From Clostridium sp. AT4 (GTDB lineage Bacteria > Bacillota > Clostridia > Lachnospirales > Lachnospiraceae): a stretch of 64,000 bases of DNA. Below are positions 6,545 to 15,280 of this stretch, piece after piece. Position 1 is the first letter of the stretch. Each line of letters starts with the position of its first letter. Location of the stretch: the NCBI RefSeq assembly GCF_001517625.2, contig NZ_LN999825.1:1-64000 (forward strand), read 5' to 3'. Under the pieces are notes generated by a model that saw only the letters and a list, made by a program, of their open reading frames with translations, was not told the origin of the DNA and did no database searches. The translations under genes and the position numbers were made by a program.

Positions 6545-7445
6545 ATCTTCTCCCCTGCGCCGCCGTCAAAAGCAAAACTGCTCCTAAGATCATTCCAAAT
6601 CCCAGGAAATCCGGCATTACAAAAGGAGTTCCCAGCCAGAAAAATGAGATGATTACCGCAGATAAAGGTTCTACGCTTGCCAGGATGCTCCCCTTTAAGG
6701 GGCCGATCATGGACACGCCCTGAAGATACAGTCCAAAGGCAATGGCTGTTCCTATTACAATCACGCTGACTAATGCTCCCCAGGTACCTCCGTCCCATAT
6801 GAGCTCATATTCCCATGGGCGGAAAATCAGACACATGAGAACACCTCCGAAGAACATTCCGAATCCCAACACCTGATATATGTCATAACGCAGGATCAGG
6901 CTTCCGGGAAGCATATTGTAAAGTACCGCGCTGACAGCGGCTGCAAGCCCCCAGAAAAGAGCGCTTCCCGTAATATAGAAGGTATGTATATTGCCATGAG
7001 TCCCAAGGACAAAGGTTCCCAGAAGGGAAAGACCTATGGCTCCCAGTTCCAGTCCCACCGGACGGCGTTTTTCCTTTATGCAGACTGCAGACAGGATCAG
7101 AATGGGGGACAGATACTGCAGTACCGTAGCCGTTCCCGCATTCGATGCCTCAATGGCCATAAAATACGTAAACTGGCACAGGCTGATGCCGCAGAAGGCA
7201 AAGATCAGCAGGCGAAGCAGATCCGCTTTTTTCTTTAATACATCCAGATTTCGTTTTCCATGAAGGGCAAATCCCATCAAGATCATAATAATCCCTGCAA
7301 AAAGCAGGCGCAGCGCCACCAGCCATGGCGCTTTGGCTCCCCTTGTCTCAAATAAAAACTGTCCGCAGCAGCCGGAAAATCCCCAGCAGATTCCTCCGCA
7401 GACTGCCATTACAGTCCCCAGTGTTTCTTTTTTCTTCTGTTCCAT
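6543..7445 (-). CDS. DMT-superfamily (EamA) permease
   Basis: This 300-residue integral membrane protein has about ten hydrophobic segments in two homologous five-helix halves, the EamA/RhaT layout of the drug/metabolite transporter superfamily. The first half starts with GTVMAVCGGICWGFSG. Such carriers export metabolites or amino acids or take up nutrients, and the substrate cannot be told from the sequence. AAGGGAG lies upstream of the ATG. It is the last gene of the minus-strand run from cwlD, which starts 24 bases upstream, and ends against the tRNA terminator. Confidence 0.88.
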   Translation of the reverse strand: MEQKKKETLGTVMAVCGGICWGFSGCCGQFLFETRGAKAPWLVALRLLFAGIIMILMGFALHGKRNLDVLKKKADLLRLLIFAFCGISLCQFTYFMAIEASNAGTATVLQYLSPILILSAVCIKEKRRPVGLELGAIGLSLLGTFVLGTHGNIHTFYITGSALFWGLAAAVSAVLYNMLPGSLILRYDIYQVLGFGMFFGGVLMCLIFRPWEYELIWDGGTWGALVSVIVIGTAIAFGLYLQGVSMIGPLKGSILASVEPLSAVIISFFWLGTPFVMPDFLGFGMILGAVLLLTAAQGRR

Positions 7446-7468
7446 TTCAAATTTTCTCCCTTGTTATC

Positions 7469-8212
7469 TTATCCTTTTGTCTGTTTATCCTGCAAAACCT
7501 CTCTATTTAAAAACTCCATAATTCCCATATGCACCGTCCACGCCATTCGGTCCTGATACACTTCATCCTGCAGTTTGGCCGCCTCAGCCCGGTTGCTGAG
7601 GAAACCGCACTCTACAATGGCTATGGGCGGTTTTACATGGAGAAGGAGATAATAATTTCCATTTGCCTTGGCCTGCCGACTGTTCTTCTCTCCCAAAACA
7701 TAATTAAAACGCTTTTGGAGAATTTCCGCCAGCGTTTTTCCTTTTTGTGAATTTTTGTAATAAAATACCTGACCTCCGGAAACGGATTCCTCATGGTAGC
7801 TGTTCTGATGAATGCTGACTACCAGATCCGGCGCCGCCTTTTCTATGATCTGACAGCGTTTTTTCATATCGGACATTTTTTTGTTTCGTTCTCCTTCCGG
7901 GTACAGTCCGTTATCGTCCTCTCTTGTGAGGATCACATCCACATCTGAGGCTTCCAGGTATTCCTTAAGCCGCAGAGCAATGGATAAATTGATATCTTTT
8001 TCCAGCTGACCCTCTATCCCTACTTTTCCGGGATCCCGTCCTCCGTGGCCGGCGTCAATCACGACTGCCGGCCGTAGGCTTCCTGCCCCTCCTTTGCCGC
8101 TTGAAACGGCCAATGTTCCAGAAGCTGCGAAGGTTCCGGCCTTCCAGGAAAGGAGAGCCACTGCACCCAGCATCAAAAGCCCCATCACGGTCTGCCATGT
8201 CCAATGTTTCAT
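7469..8212 (-). CDS. cwlD: N-acetylmuramoyl-L-alanine amidase, CwlD-like
   Basis: This 247-residue Amidase_3 enzyme has an N-terminal membrane anchor (about 9-30). The zinc-binding and catalytic residues are visible: His56 in DAGHGG, Glu71, His135 in SIHQNSY and Glu201 in IVECGF. It cleaves the amide bond between MurNAc and L-Ala. A single-domain anchored Amidase_3 of this size in a spore former best fits CwlD, which works with PdaA to make muramic delta-lactam in spore cortex. The GH18 spore-enzyme relative two genes upstream supports a role in spore cortex or germination. A vegetative amidase is the alternative. Confidence 0.85.
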   Translation of the reverse strand: MKHWTWQTVMGLLMLGAVALLSWKAGTFAASGTLAVSSGKGGAGSLRPAVVIDAGHGGRDPGKVGIEGQLEKDINLSIALRLKEYLEASDVDVILTREDDNGLYPEGERNKKMSDMKKRCQIIEKAAPDLVVSIHQNSYHEESVSGGQVFYYKNSQKGKTLAEILQKRFNYVLGEKNSRQAKANGNYYLLLHVKPPIAIVECGFLSNRAEAAKLQDEVYQDRMAWTVHMGIMEFLNREVLQDKQTKG

Positions 8213-8308
8213 ACCATTTGCTCCAAACTGCCCGGGCAGTTATTTTTATGCCTTTGATCCAGTATATTCATCCAGAGAAAAACCTATTCGCAGATGCGGG
8301 ATACTGCT

Positions 8309-9802
8309 TTACTCTGACTGCAGCTTATTATAATCCCTGACAGAATCCGCTGTCATATATTCCAGATATTCGTACAGTACAGCAGGATAGCAAAATTCCT
8401 GCCACATTTTAAATCCAGGATCTTCTACTGCCCCCTTTACCGCCTCATAGCCTTTTCCGGCATACCAGGCTGTGCTCATCCTGGAATATACCTCTGCCAT
8501 GGCCTTCTTCTGCTCCTCTGTAAGCTTTACAAACAGATCTCCCTTTTCCTCCTGTCTGGAGTTTTTCATCGCATCATAGGCCTGATTATAAAAGATATTT
8601 TTAAGAGCCGTTTTACTGTATGTATTGAAATTGATCAGATTTTCATCTGTACTCTGATGTCTGCGGGCCCATTTTTCCATATCTACCTGTCTGGTATAAT
8701 AGGAAAATGATTCGTCATCCCTGTATTCCAGCACCCCATACTGGCAGGGCGGCGTTGTCAGGGAGCTGGTAACGATCTCATAAATTCCCCTTCCGTCCTC
8801 ATGACGCATAAAATGCTGCACATGAAGGTGACCGCTTAAAAAAAGAGGGATGTTTTCCGCCTCAAGCCGTTCAATCAGCTCTTCGCTGTGCTCAATGGTA
8901 CAATCTTCTGTATAAACGCGGCTTTGATCCAGAAGATTGTGATGCCCTACAGGAAGCAGGATCACACCGTCCTCTCTGGCTTTTTCCAGCTGCCTGTCAA
9001 TCCATTCATACGTTTCTGTCCCAATCATTCCGCCAATCTTGCTTACCGGCGAATACTGGCAGGTATCCAGCATCAGAAGGCGCATGGAGGGGCTGAGATC
9101 ATAGGTGTAGCTTAAGGAATAAGGATCGCGCTCTGAAGCCTCATTATAGCCAAACTGTGCATAGATACTGGCAAATCCACCTGCGTCTATGGTCTGGACC
9201 GGCTCTCTGTTTTTTCCAATATAGGAGGATGCCCATCGGCTGTTGATATCATGATTTCCCGGTATCACAAGTACGCTGATGCCTCTGCGCTCTACCTCAT
9301 CCAAAAGAGCAGCAAATTCCTCATGGCTCTTTACTTCTCCATTTAATGTCAGATCCCCGCTCACGATCAGCACATCCGGCGTAAGCAGCTCGATCTCATC
9401 AAAAGCCGCATCTACGATTTCCCATACATAATGAGTCAGCTTTCCATCCCCATGTTCAATTTCATTTTGAAAGGAGCTTCCCCGGTCTGTAAGAGATCTT
9501 GCCAGATAATGGACATCTGTCATCAGGACAATTCTCTCTCCATCCTCCATCGGTTCTGCTTTCGTTTCCCGTTCTGCATCCGGGAAAGGCGGAATGGATT
9601 CCGGCTCCGTTTTTGTGGGCTTTGTCTGACTGCTTTCCTCCGTTTCCTGTGAGGAAGCAGACGGGACCACTAATCCATCCTCTCCCATAGTTTCACTTTC
9701 CTCCCTGACATCTCCCTGCGCCCCTGTAAATATACTGCATCCCCCGATTCCCACACCAGCCAGACACACAAGAGCCACGGCGATCCATCTCTTTCCCTTC
9801 AT
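8309..9802 (-). CDS. Lipoprotein calcineurin-like metallophosphoesterase
   Basis: This 497-residue protein begins with a lipoprotein signal ending in GGC (Cys22), so it is probably anchored outside the membrane. A low-complexity Ser/Thr/Glu linker follows to about residue 85. The metallophosphoesterase domain carries the full metal set: D-x-H in MTDVHY, GD in VSGDLT, GNHD in VIPGNHDIN, a later His in GHH, and GHLH in LSGHLH. These bind two metals and hydrolyse phosphomono- or diesters. About 130 C-terminal residues have no recognised domain. The substrate is unknown. The RBS is GAGGGGG. Confidence 0.88.
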   Translation of the reverse strand: MKGKRWIAVALVCLAGVGIGGCSIFTGAQGDVREESETMGEDGLVVPSASSQETEESSQTKPTKTEPESIPPFPDAERETKAEPMEDGERIVLMTDVHYLARSLTDRGSSFQNEIEHGDGKLTHYVWEIVDAAFDEIELLTPDVLIVSGDLTLNGEVKSHEEFAALLDEVERRGISVLVIPGNHDINSRWASSYIGKNREPVQTIDAGGFASIYAQFGYNEASERDPYSLSYTYDLSPSMRLLMLDTCQYSPVSKIGGMIGTETYEWIDRQLEKAREDGVILLPVGHHNLLDQSRVYTEDCTIEHSEELIERLEAENIPLFLSGHLHVQHFMRHEDGRGIYEIVTSSLTTPPCQYGVLEYRDDESFSYYTRQVDMEKWARRHQSTDENLINFNTYSKTALKNIFYNQAYDAMKNSRQEEKGDLFVKLTEEQKKAMAEVYSRMSTAWYAGKGYEAVKGAVEDPGFKMWQEFCYPAVLYEYLEYMTADSVRDYNKLQSE

Positions 9803-9844
9803 AACATTTCCCCCTCGTCATACAGCCTTAACTATTGACTGTTT

Positions 9845-11530
9845 CTATTTTACCTGAGACACGATTTCCCAGATGGAGCGATCCTCAAAGCCAAGCTTCC
9901 AGCAGGCTGCTCCCGCCAGATCATATTCATTGATCAGATCGACCTTAAGCCCCAGCGACTTCTCCTCCTCCATCCAGACGGACTGTACTCCGTTTTCATT
10001 GGAGCTCTCCCCATAATATACTCCCAGGTCATCCAGCCATTCCAGTTCTATATTGTTTTCTTTAATCCAGTTCTTTGCATCCCGGATCCCATAGGCCTTG
10101 GATGTGGTTTTTCCATCCTTTTCCGTCCATATCCTTGTATAAAAAGGAACACTGTTGATCACCTTTTCCTTCGGAACTTCTTTCAGCGTATCTGCAATGC
10201 CCTTTTCTACATAGGGAAGGGATGCCACGGGACCTGCCTCGCCGCCGGCATAATGCTCATCATACCCCATAACGATCACATAATCTGCTACGATCCCCTG
10301 CTCTCTCCTGTTATAAAAGGCGGTATATGCTGATGGCACATAGTTATCCACCGAAAGCACCAGCCCTTTTTTTCTGCAGGCCACAGACATTTCCCGGATA
10401 AACTGAACATAATGGGGACCGGCTTCTGCCTTCAGGCTTTCAAAGTCCAGATTGAAACCGTCAAACCCATAGGTATCTGCCTCTTTCATCAGATTTTCAA
10501 TGAGTTTTCTGCGGTTAGAGGTCACAGACATAAGCTTCTTTGTATCCAGCTCTTTCACGCTCTCTTTAGTGCTCACATTTTCCACCATAGCCCATACCTT
10601 AAGCCCCATATCATGGGCCTGTTCCACATAATCCCTGCTGGCAAAAGAAGTGTAAGTGCCGTCATTTCCAATCACATTAAACCAGGTGGGAACAATCACA
10701 TTCATCCCCTCTGCCGTCTGTGCATATTCCTTAAGAGTGCTGTTTGCTTCCTTTCTGGTAACCTGATGGAATCCCAGACGCACCTTTTCATCCATGGAAA
10801 TGCTTGTATAAACTGGCGCTTCAAACCGACCTTGAGGCGTGATCTCCTGTTCCTTTTCCAGACGCCGGTTCTGCACATATCCGATATAACCGTCTTCCGT
10901 TCTCACTTTAGACCATTTATCCATAGATTCCAGCACTTGAACCGTACTTTTTTCAGAAAGCTCTGTAATGATGTCGCTCTTGATTCCGCCCTTTACCCTG
11001 AGGATACTTTTTTTGCGGACCTGAGCGGTTTTTACAGTCCCCCATACCGTGTCTATAAATACACGTTTGATCTGGCTGGTATCAAAGGATTGTTGACGGA
11101 TATCTGAATAATTCATGATCAGTCCCAACGACAGGTATGCTTCCCCTTCTTTTACCTTCAAAAGAGGCCCCTGTTCTCCCATATCGGACTCATCCGCGTA
11201 TACAATTTCCTCCGGCAGCGCATATACCAGCAGCTTTTCCGTTTCATCCCAGTAAAACCGCTCATTCACATATTCGTTTACCCAGCTTATGGGCAGATAT
11301 ACCTGTCCATCTTCATAAATTCCTTTTTCTTCCTGAAGCTCATTATTTAAAAGGATCGCCACCTGACTGCCCTTTATATGAAATAACTCTGCCTTATCCG
11401 CCATCTCTTTTCCCGGCATATACCGTCTTCCGATCACAAAGCCTGCCGCTGCTCCCGCAATCAGAAGAAGGAGAAAAACCACCGCAAGAAGCGGGCCGAA
11501 ACTGCGTCTTTTTCTTCTTCTGCTCCTCAT
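9845..11530 (-). CDS. Membrane-anchored SH3/GH18 protein (YaaH/SleL-like)
   Basis: This protein has 561 residues from the chosen start. An N-terminal anchor (basic RSRRRKRR, then a hydrophobic helix to about 35) is followed by a copper-amine-oxidase-N-like segment, a bacterial SH3 domain (about 180-240, VQVLESMDKWSKVRTEDGYIGYV) and a GH18 barrel to the C-terminus. The acidic catalytic motif reads DGFNLDFESL, matching DxxDxE with a substitution typical of the YaaH/SleL branch. These are spore-cortex or cell-wall N-acetylglucosaminidases. Start: GGAGG lies 6 bases before the ATG at 11530, whereas 36 residues of open frame upstream have no RBS. Hydrolytic activity is likely but unproven. Confidence 0.85.
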   Translation of the reverse strand: MRSRRRKRRSFGPLLAVVFLLLLIAGAAAGFVIGRRYMPGKEMADKAELFHIKGSQVAILLNNELQEEKGIYEDGQVYLPISWVNEYVNERFYWDETEKLLVYALPEEIVYADESDMGEQGPLLKVKEGEAYLSLGLIMNYSDIRQQSFDTSQIKRVFIDTVWGTVKTAQVRKKSILRVKGGIKSDIITELSEKSTVQVLESMDKWSKVRTEDGYIGYVQNRRLEKEQEITPQGRFEAPVYTSISMDEKVRLGFHQVTRKEANSTLKEYAQTAEGMNVIVPTWFNVIGNDGTYTSFASRDYVEQAHDMGLKVWAMVENVSTKESVKELDTKKLMSVTSNRRKLIENLMKEADTYGFDGFNLDFESLKAEAGPHYVQFIREMSVACRKKGLVLSVDNYVPSAYTAFYNRREQGIVADYVIVMGYDEHYAGGEAGPVASLPYVEKGIADTLKEVPKEKVINSVPFYTRIWTEKDGKTTSKAYGIRDAKNWIKENNIELEWLDDLGVYYGESSNENGVQSVWMEEEKSLGLKVDLINEYDLAGAACWKLGFEDRSIWEIVSQVK

Positions 11531-11640
11531 TTTTTCCTCCGATCCTGTCTGTGCGCCCCAAAAGGCCCCGTCCGTATATCTGGTTTCTATTTTATCATAG
11601 AATCCCCGGAAAGAGGAGCAAAAAATATGTGCACGCAAAA

Positions 11641-11720
11641 ATACCGCCGGTAAGCTGCTGCCTGCTTGCAGGCCGGGACGGTATCTTCTTGTCCCATACA
11701 GCAGCAGCTTCCGTCGGTAT
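11641..11720 (-). other. Structured three-stem RNA-like element before the GH18 gene
   Basis: On the minus strand, 11720-11702 pairs with 11660-11641 (19 of 20 positions, one bulge). This closes a junction with two inner hairpins: GGGAC/GTCCC (91-95 with 75-79 of this block) and GCCTGC-AA-GCAGGC (11660-11673, partly sharing the outer stem). The closing stem runs into ATTTTT, so it could act as a terminator or riboregulator in the leader of the GH18 gene, or as the 3' end of the upstream gene's transcript. No known riboswitch class is recognised. Confidence 0.5.
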
Positions 11721-11753
11721 CTAAATATGTACAGGCTATTGCAGCCTCTTTTG

Positions 11754-12011
11754 TTATCTTCTGGTTTGTCCGGAATCTGTCAAGTATACTCGGTCAAAAC
11801 GGATTTCCTTTAAGCTGCCCTGTTCTGAGCAGATAAAATCCCCCATGTAGAAACCTCCGTCCTCTCCCGTTTCAAAAATGCGGCTCCATTCTTCTTCCAG
11901 ACATTCCATCCCATCTACCAGAACAGAAACTCCCTTATCTCTGAATCGCCTGAGACCATCCAGATAGTTCATTTGCTGTGTCCTGACTTCTCCAGATTCT
12001 TTACCATACAT
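11754..12011 (-). CDS. Small acidic protein of unknown function
   Basis: This 85-residue protein reads MYGKESGEVRTQQMNYLD... The start at 12011 is set by GGGAGG seven bases upstream; a longer open frame to 12164 would overlap the previous gene and has no RBS. No signal peptide, TM segment or known domain is visible. It is the third gene of the kinase/MinD-like cluster and may be a partner or substrate of the kinase, which is inference from position only. A large hairpin follows it. Confidence 0.6.
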   Translation of the reverse strand: MYGKESGEVRTQQMNYLDGLRRFRDKGVSVLVDGMECLEEEWSRIFETGEDGGFYMGDFICSEQGSLKEIRFDRVYLTDSGQTRR

Positions 12012-12144
12012 TATATAACCTCCCTGCAGATATTCCTTTCTTACAGTCTGGAGGCAAAACGTGACATATACTCCCTTTAAGAAAAAAACAACTGCTGATA
12101 TTCTCTTTTGCAGCGGAAACCGGTTTTCTTCTGTACAGGCCGAA

Positions 12145-12741
12145 TCATGGAAACCGTTTTCCAAACCACGCCATGGCTGTTTTATCTACCTGAAATACAT
12201 CCTCTGAAAACGGAATTTTCTCTATCGGAATCCGAAACTGCTTTTCTATCTCATGTCTTATGGCCTTACTGCCAAAGGCAGCCATACAACTCCATCCTTT
12301 TCCCAGTTCTTCTTCCTCTGCAAGAAATTCCAAAAATGCTTCAAGCTTCCATTCTGACAGGGACGCTGTCAGAATCCGTATCTGGCACCGGAACCATTCT
12401 GCGCGTATTTCCTGTCTCACGGGGCCAAAATCGATCAGTATCTCTTCATATCCGGATCGGATACAGGATGCCAGAGCTTCCTTTTCTCCCTGTGGGTAAT
12501 AATCTACCTCCAACAGCCGAAAAGCCCTGGCAGTCTGTCCATTTTTATCATCCAGACACAGGTGGACAAAATCACTATGGGAACTCCACTCCACCACCGC
12601 TGTCTTTTTCTGACAGCAGCTTGCCAGATAATTAGCGCTCCAAACTGCCAGATGAGTGGTTCCCACAGACCTTCCCGCCCCGCAGATACCGGTTATCCTT
12701 GGACTGCGCGTATTTACTGCCGGCGACTTTTTCCCCAGCAT
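12145..12741 (-). CDS. MinD/ParA-like protein with a degenerate P-loop
   Basis: This 198-residue protein has a MinD/ParA-type fold signature: an N-terminal GICGAGRSVGTTHLA loop, hydrophobic strands, and the LIDFGPV strand at about 115-121 where family members have D-x-D/G switch residues. The deviant Walker A normally reads KGGxGKT, but here the signature lysines are missing (GRSVGTTH), so ATP hydrolysis is doubtful. It overlaps the upstream kinase gene by 28 bases, with AAGGAG just before its ATG. A related loop, GNRPGAGVTHLA, is in the C-terminal part of the kinase, so the two may have arisen by duplication and may pair. The function is unknown. Confidence 0.68.
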   Translation of the reverse strand: MLGKKSPAVNTRSPRITGICGAGRSVGTTHLAVWSANYLASCCQKKTAVVEWSSHSDFVHLCLDDKNGQTARAFRLLEVDYYPQGEKEALASCIRSGYEEILIDFGPVRQEIRAEWFRCQIRILTASLSEWKLEAFLEFLAEEEELGKGWSCMAAFGSKAIRHEIEKQFRIPIEKIPFSEDVFQVDKTAMAWFGKRFP

Positions 12742-14147
12742 TTTCTCCTTCCCCCTTCCATTTTCCCGGCAGGCAGGAAAAGAGAAATTTCCTTCCAGAC
12801 AGCCTCAAAAAAACCTGCCGCCACCAAATCAGGATGAAACGGATCTTCATAATATGGACTGGCAAATACAGCTGCCCTTCTATACAGGCTCCCAGGCTTT
12901 TCTCCCCTCCTTTTTGTCCCGCGTTTTATCAGGATCAAGGGATATGGCTTCTGCAGCACCGGTTCCAGTCCGATCAGCTCCTCTGCCATCCTGTCTGTCA
13001 ATCCCCTCTCCCACAGGCTCTGACAGACAATTCCAAGACAGACCCCGCCTTCTCTTTTTAAATCCTCTCCAGCGCTTCTCCAGTCTGTTCCAAAGTCCTT
13101 TAGTATAATATCAAAGTCCCGTTTCGGCTCCTCAAAACAGGCCGCCGGACCATACCAGGGCATGATATCAAGCCCCTTCATATTCAGGATCCCGTCCCTT
13201 CCGCTTCGAACTCCCCCCAGAGCCTTTGCAAGATTCCTTACAGCCCCTGTACGATTCCTTTCCTCATACAGCACGCGGACTCCATGGCTTTTTAGATAAA
13301 TGCAAAGCCCCAAGGCCAGATGGGTCACACCTGCTCCGGGCCGGTTCCCCGTCAAGATGATCCTGTGAGATGATATCGACTTTTCTTCTGCTTTCCTCTG
13401 ATCCCTTTTCAGACACCCCTTTGCCTGCTCTGCAGCCAAAAGCTGTCCCAGAGCTTTTCCTGTCTCCGCCGCAGTCTGATAACGCAGCTCCATATCCGGT
13501 TCCATGCATTTTCTGATCACCGCCTCCAAAGGTTCCCGCAGCATGAGTCCGTTTTCAGCGTCCGGCTTCAGGGTTCCCTTTACCATAAATCGAAGGACCG
13601 CACCAATGGCATAGATATCTGTCCGTTCATCTAACGGATGGTCTGAGGTATATTGCTCAGGCGCTGCACAGCCTTCTGTGCCGTATCGTACTCTGGCGGC
13701 ATTGGCACTGATCCGATCCGCCGCATGATCAAAGTCAATGAGGCGCACCGTATCATTCCAGATGATCAGATTATTCGGTTGTAGATCTAAATGTAAAATG
13801 GGTTGATTGCAAGAATGATGTAAATATTCAACAAGAGAACAGATCTGCAGTCCATACCGAACTGCCAAATCTTCCTGAAGTGTACCCTGATCTTTTATCA
13901 GGGCATATAGAGAACAGCCTTCCAGATATTCTTCAATGAGATAAAAGTAATCTGCATCCTCCTCCAAGTCATAAACCAGCGGAATCCCCGGATGATCGAG
14001 ATTCTTCAGCACCATGGCCTCCGCGCAGAAAGCAGCGTGATCCACCTTGTACTTGGGCACACATTTAACCGCCCGGTACTCATTCAGCCCCAGATGGCGG
14101 GCCTTCCAGACTGTACCTGTACGTCCTGAGCCTGCTTTTTGGATCAA
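12714..14147 (-). CDS. Ser/Thr protein kinase fused to a MinD-like domain
   Basis: This protein has about 477 residues. The kinase domain shows a glycine loop GSGRTGTVW, the lysine of AVKCVP, an alpha-C glutamate in FCAEAMVL, the catalytic loop HLDLQPNN (His-Leu-Asp, as in HRD), DFD in place of DFG, and an APE motif in CAAPEQ. After about residue 265 comes a MinD-like domain with GNRPGAGVTHLA, again lacking the P-loop lysine. There are no PASTA repeats or TM helix, so it is cytosolic. Start: TTG at 14147 gives this frame but leaves no nearby RBS. The kinase fold would gain GKYELI from an upstream non-ATG start, for example CTG at 14165 just after AAGGAG, so the N-terminus is uncertain. Confidence 0.8.
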   Translation of the reverse strand: MIQKAGSGRTGTVWKARHLGLNEYRAVKCVPKYKVDHAAFCAEAMVLKNLDHPGIPLVYDLEEDADYFYLIEEYLEGCSLYALIKDQGTLQEDLAVRYGLQICSLVEYLHHSCNQPILHLDLQPNNLIIWNDTVRLIDFDHAADRISANAARVRYGTEGCAAPEQYTSDHPLDERTDIYAIGAVLRFMVKGTLKPDAENGLMLREPLEAVIRKCMEPDMELRYQTAAETGKALGQLLAAEQAKGCLKRDQRKAEEKSISSHRIILTGNRPGAGVTHLALGLCIYLKSHGVRVLYEERNRTGAVRNLAKALGGVRSGRDGILNMKGLDIMPWYGPAACFEEPKRDFDIILKDFGTDWRSAGEDLKREGGVCLGIVCQSLWERGLTDRMAEELIGLEPVLQKPYPLILIKRGTKRRGEKPGSLYRRAAVFASPYYEDPFHPDLVAAGFFEAVWKEISLFLPAGKMEGGRRKCWGKSRRQ

Positions 14148-14276
14148 TTCATACTTACCAAACAGTATCTCCTTCTCTGTCTCCCCCTCCTTTCGTTACA
14201 ATATCATCTCATGTGGAAATGTTACTCTATTTTTTGTAACTTGTCTATGGTCGAGAGGATAACCACCGAAAAACAG

Positions 14277-14306
14277 TTGATATTTCCCCCTGTTATGTAG
14301 TATATT
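14277..14306 (+). promoter_or_regulatory. Promoter for mecA
   Basis: TTGATA (14277-14282), an 18-base spacer and TATATT (14301-14306) precede the mecA start by 55 bases. This region is shared with the divergent kinase operon. Confidence 0.5.
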
Positions 14307-14360
14307 TATGTTGTAGAAGTTTACCCATTTTTAAATATATACAGAACAGGAAGTGATCCG

Positions 14361-15104
14361 ATGAAGATAGAACGAATCAACGAAAATCAAATACGGTGTA
14401 CGCTCACCAGCTTTGACTTGAGCGCCCGTAATATCAATATTGTCGAACTGGCTTACGGTACGGAAAAAGCAAAAAAGCTGTTCCGCGAGATGATTCAGCG
14501 CGCTTCCAATGAAGTAGGTTTTGAAGCAGAGGATATTCCCCTGATGGTAGAGGCCATTCCTCTTTCTTCTGAAAGCATTATGCTGGTGATCACTAAGATA
14601 GAGGATCCCGAAGAGCTTGACACACGGTTTGCCCGGTTCTCTCCTGCTGCAGAAGAAACACAGGAAGAGATCCTGCCTGACCCAGCCGGAGAATTTTTAG
14701 AGGGAGCCGGTGATCTGGGACGCCTTCTTTCCCAGCATATGGCTGATATGACGGACAGCCCTCAGGTTCCTGCTGATAGTGAAACCGCTTCCACAAAACA
14801 GATCGGAAAACCGCTGAGGATCTTTCTATTTGAGGATCTGGATCGTGCAGCAGAAGCCGCAGCCGCTGTCGCTGATATCTGCACAGTCGCCAATGCACTT
14901 TATAAAAAGCCCGGAACACGCCAGTATTATCTGGTATTGGATCGCAGGGATTCAGATGAACACGGTTTCTCAAGAATATGCAACATACTGGCAGAATATG
15001 GCAAAAAACTGGCCGGAGATTCTGCAGGTGAAGCCTACTTTAAGGAACATTATGAAACCGTCATCCGGGAGGATGCGCTTAAAAAGCTGCAGCTGATCGG
15101 ATAG
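14361..15104 (+). CDS. mecA: MecA-type ClpC adaptor protein
   Basis: This 247-residue protein starts with the MecA N-terminal pattern MKIERINENQIRCTLTSFDL. The C-terminal domain (about 150-245) starts with LRIFLFEDLDRAAEAAA and has the ClpC-binding alpha/beta pattern. MecA adaptors deliver substrates such as competence regulators to the ClpCP protease. An acidic, low-complexity linker (about 95-145) joins the domains, as in Bacillus MecA. It is alone in its transcript, with its own promoter and terminator. The in vivo substrate in this organism is unknown. The N-terminal NEN/TSFDL region makes the family call firm. Confidence 0.9.
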   Translation: MKIERINENQIRCTLTSFDLSARNINIVELAYGTEKAKKLFREMIQRASNEVGFEAEDIPLMVEAIPLSSESIMLVITKIEDPEELDTRFARFSPAAEETQEEILPDPAGEFLEGAGDLGRLLSQHMADMTDSPQVPADSETASTKQIGKPLRIFLFEDLDRAAEAAAAVADICTVANALYKKPGTRQYYLVLDRRDSDEHGFSRICNILAEYGKKLAGDSAGEAYFKEHYETVIREDALKKLQLIG

Positions 15105-15134
15105 CATATAGCCTGTACTCCACATATTCTTCAA

Positions 15135-15165
15135 AGGCAGCTTCCTGTTGGGAGCTGTCTTTTTC
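15135..15165 (+). terminator. mecA terminator
   Basis: An 11-bp stem (15135-15145 with 15150-15160, two G-U pairs) and a four-base loop run directly into TTTTTC, 30 bases after the mecA stop. Confidence 0.85.
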
Positions 15166-15223
15166 TTACCAATTTTTGTGAGATATCACCAATTTTTTAA
15201 GTTTTATTCTGTACTTATTGACA

Positions 15224-15252
15224 TTGTATCTCCTGATTTTGATTGTTATAAT
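15224..15252 (+). promoter_or_regulatory. Promoter for the amidohydrolase gene
   Basis: TTGTAT (15224-15229), a 17-base spacer and a perfect TATAAT (15247-15252). An upstream TTGACA at 15219 is too far from this -10 to be used with it. Transcription would start near 15260 and give a leader of about 155 bases. Confidence 0.6.
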
Positions 15253-15280
15253 TGTAACACATGCGGCGTCCGCTGCATAA

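Noticed and set aside
11530-11638. N-terminal extension of the GH18 protein
   Set aside because: There is no RBS at the upstream ATG. A strong GGAGG at the internal ATG (11530) is followed by a proper membrane anchor.
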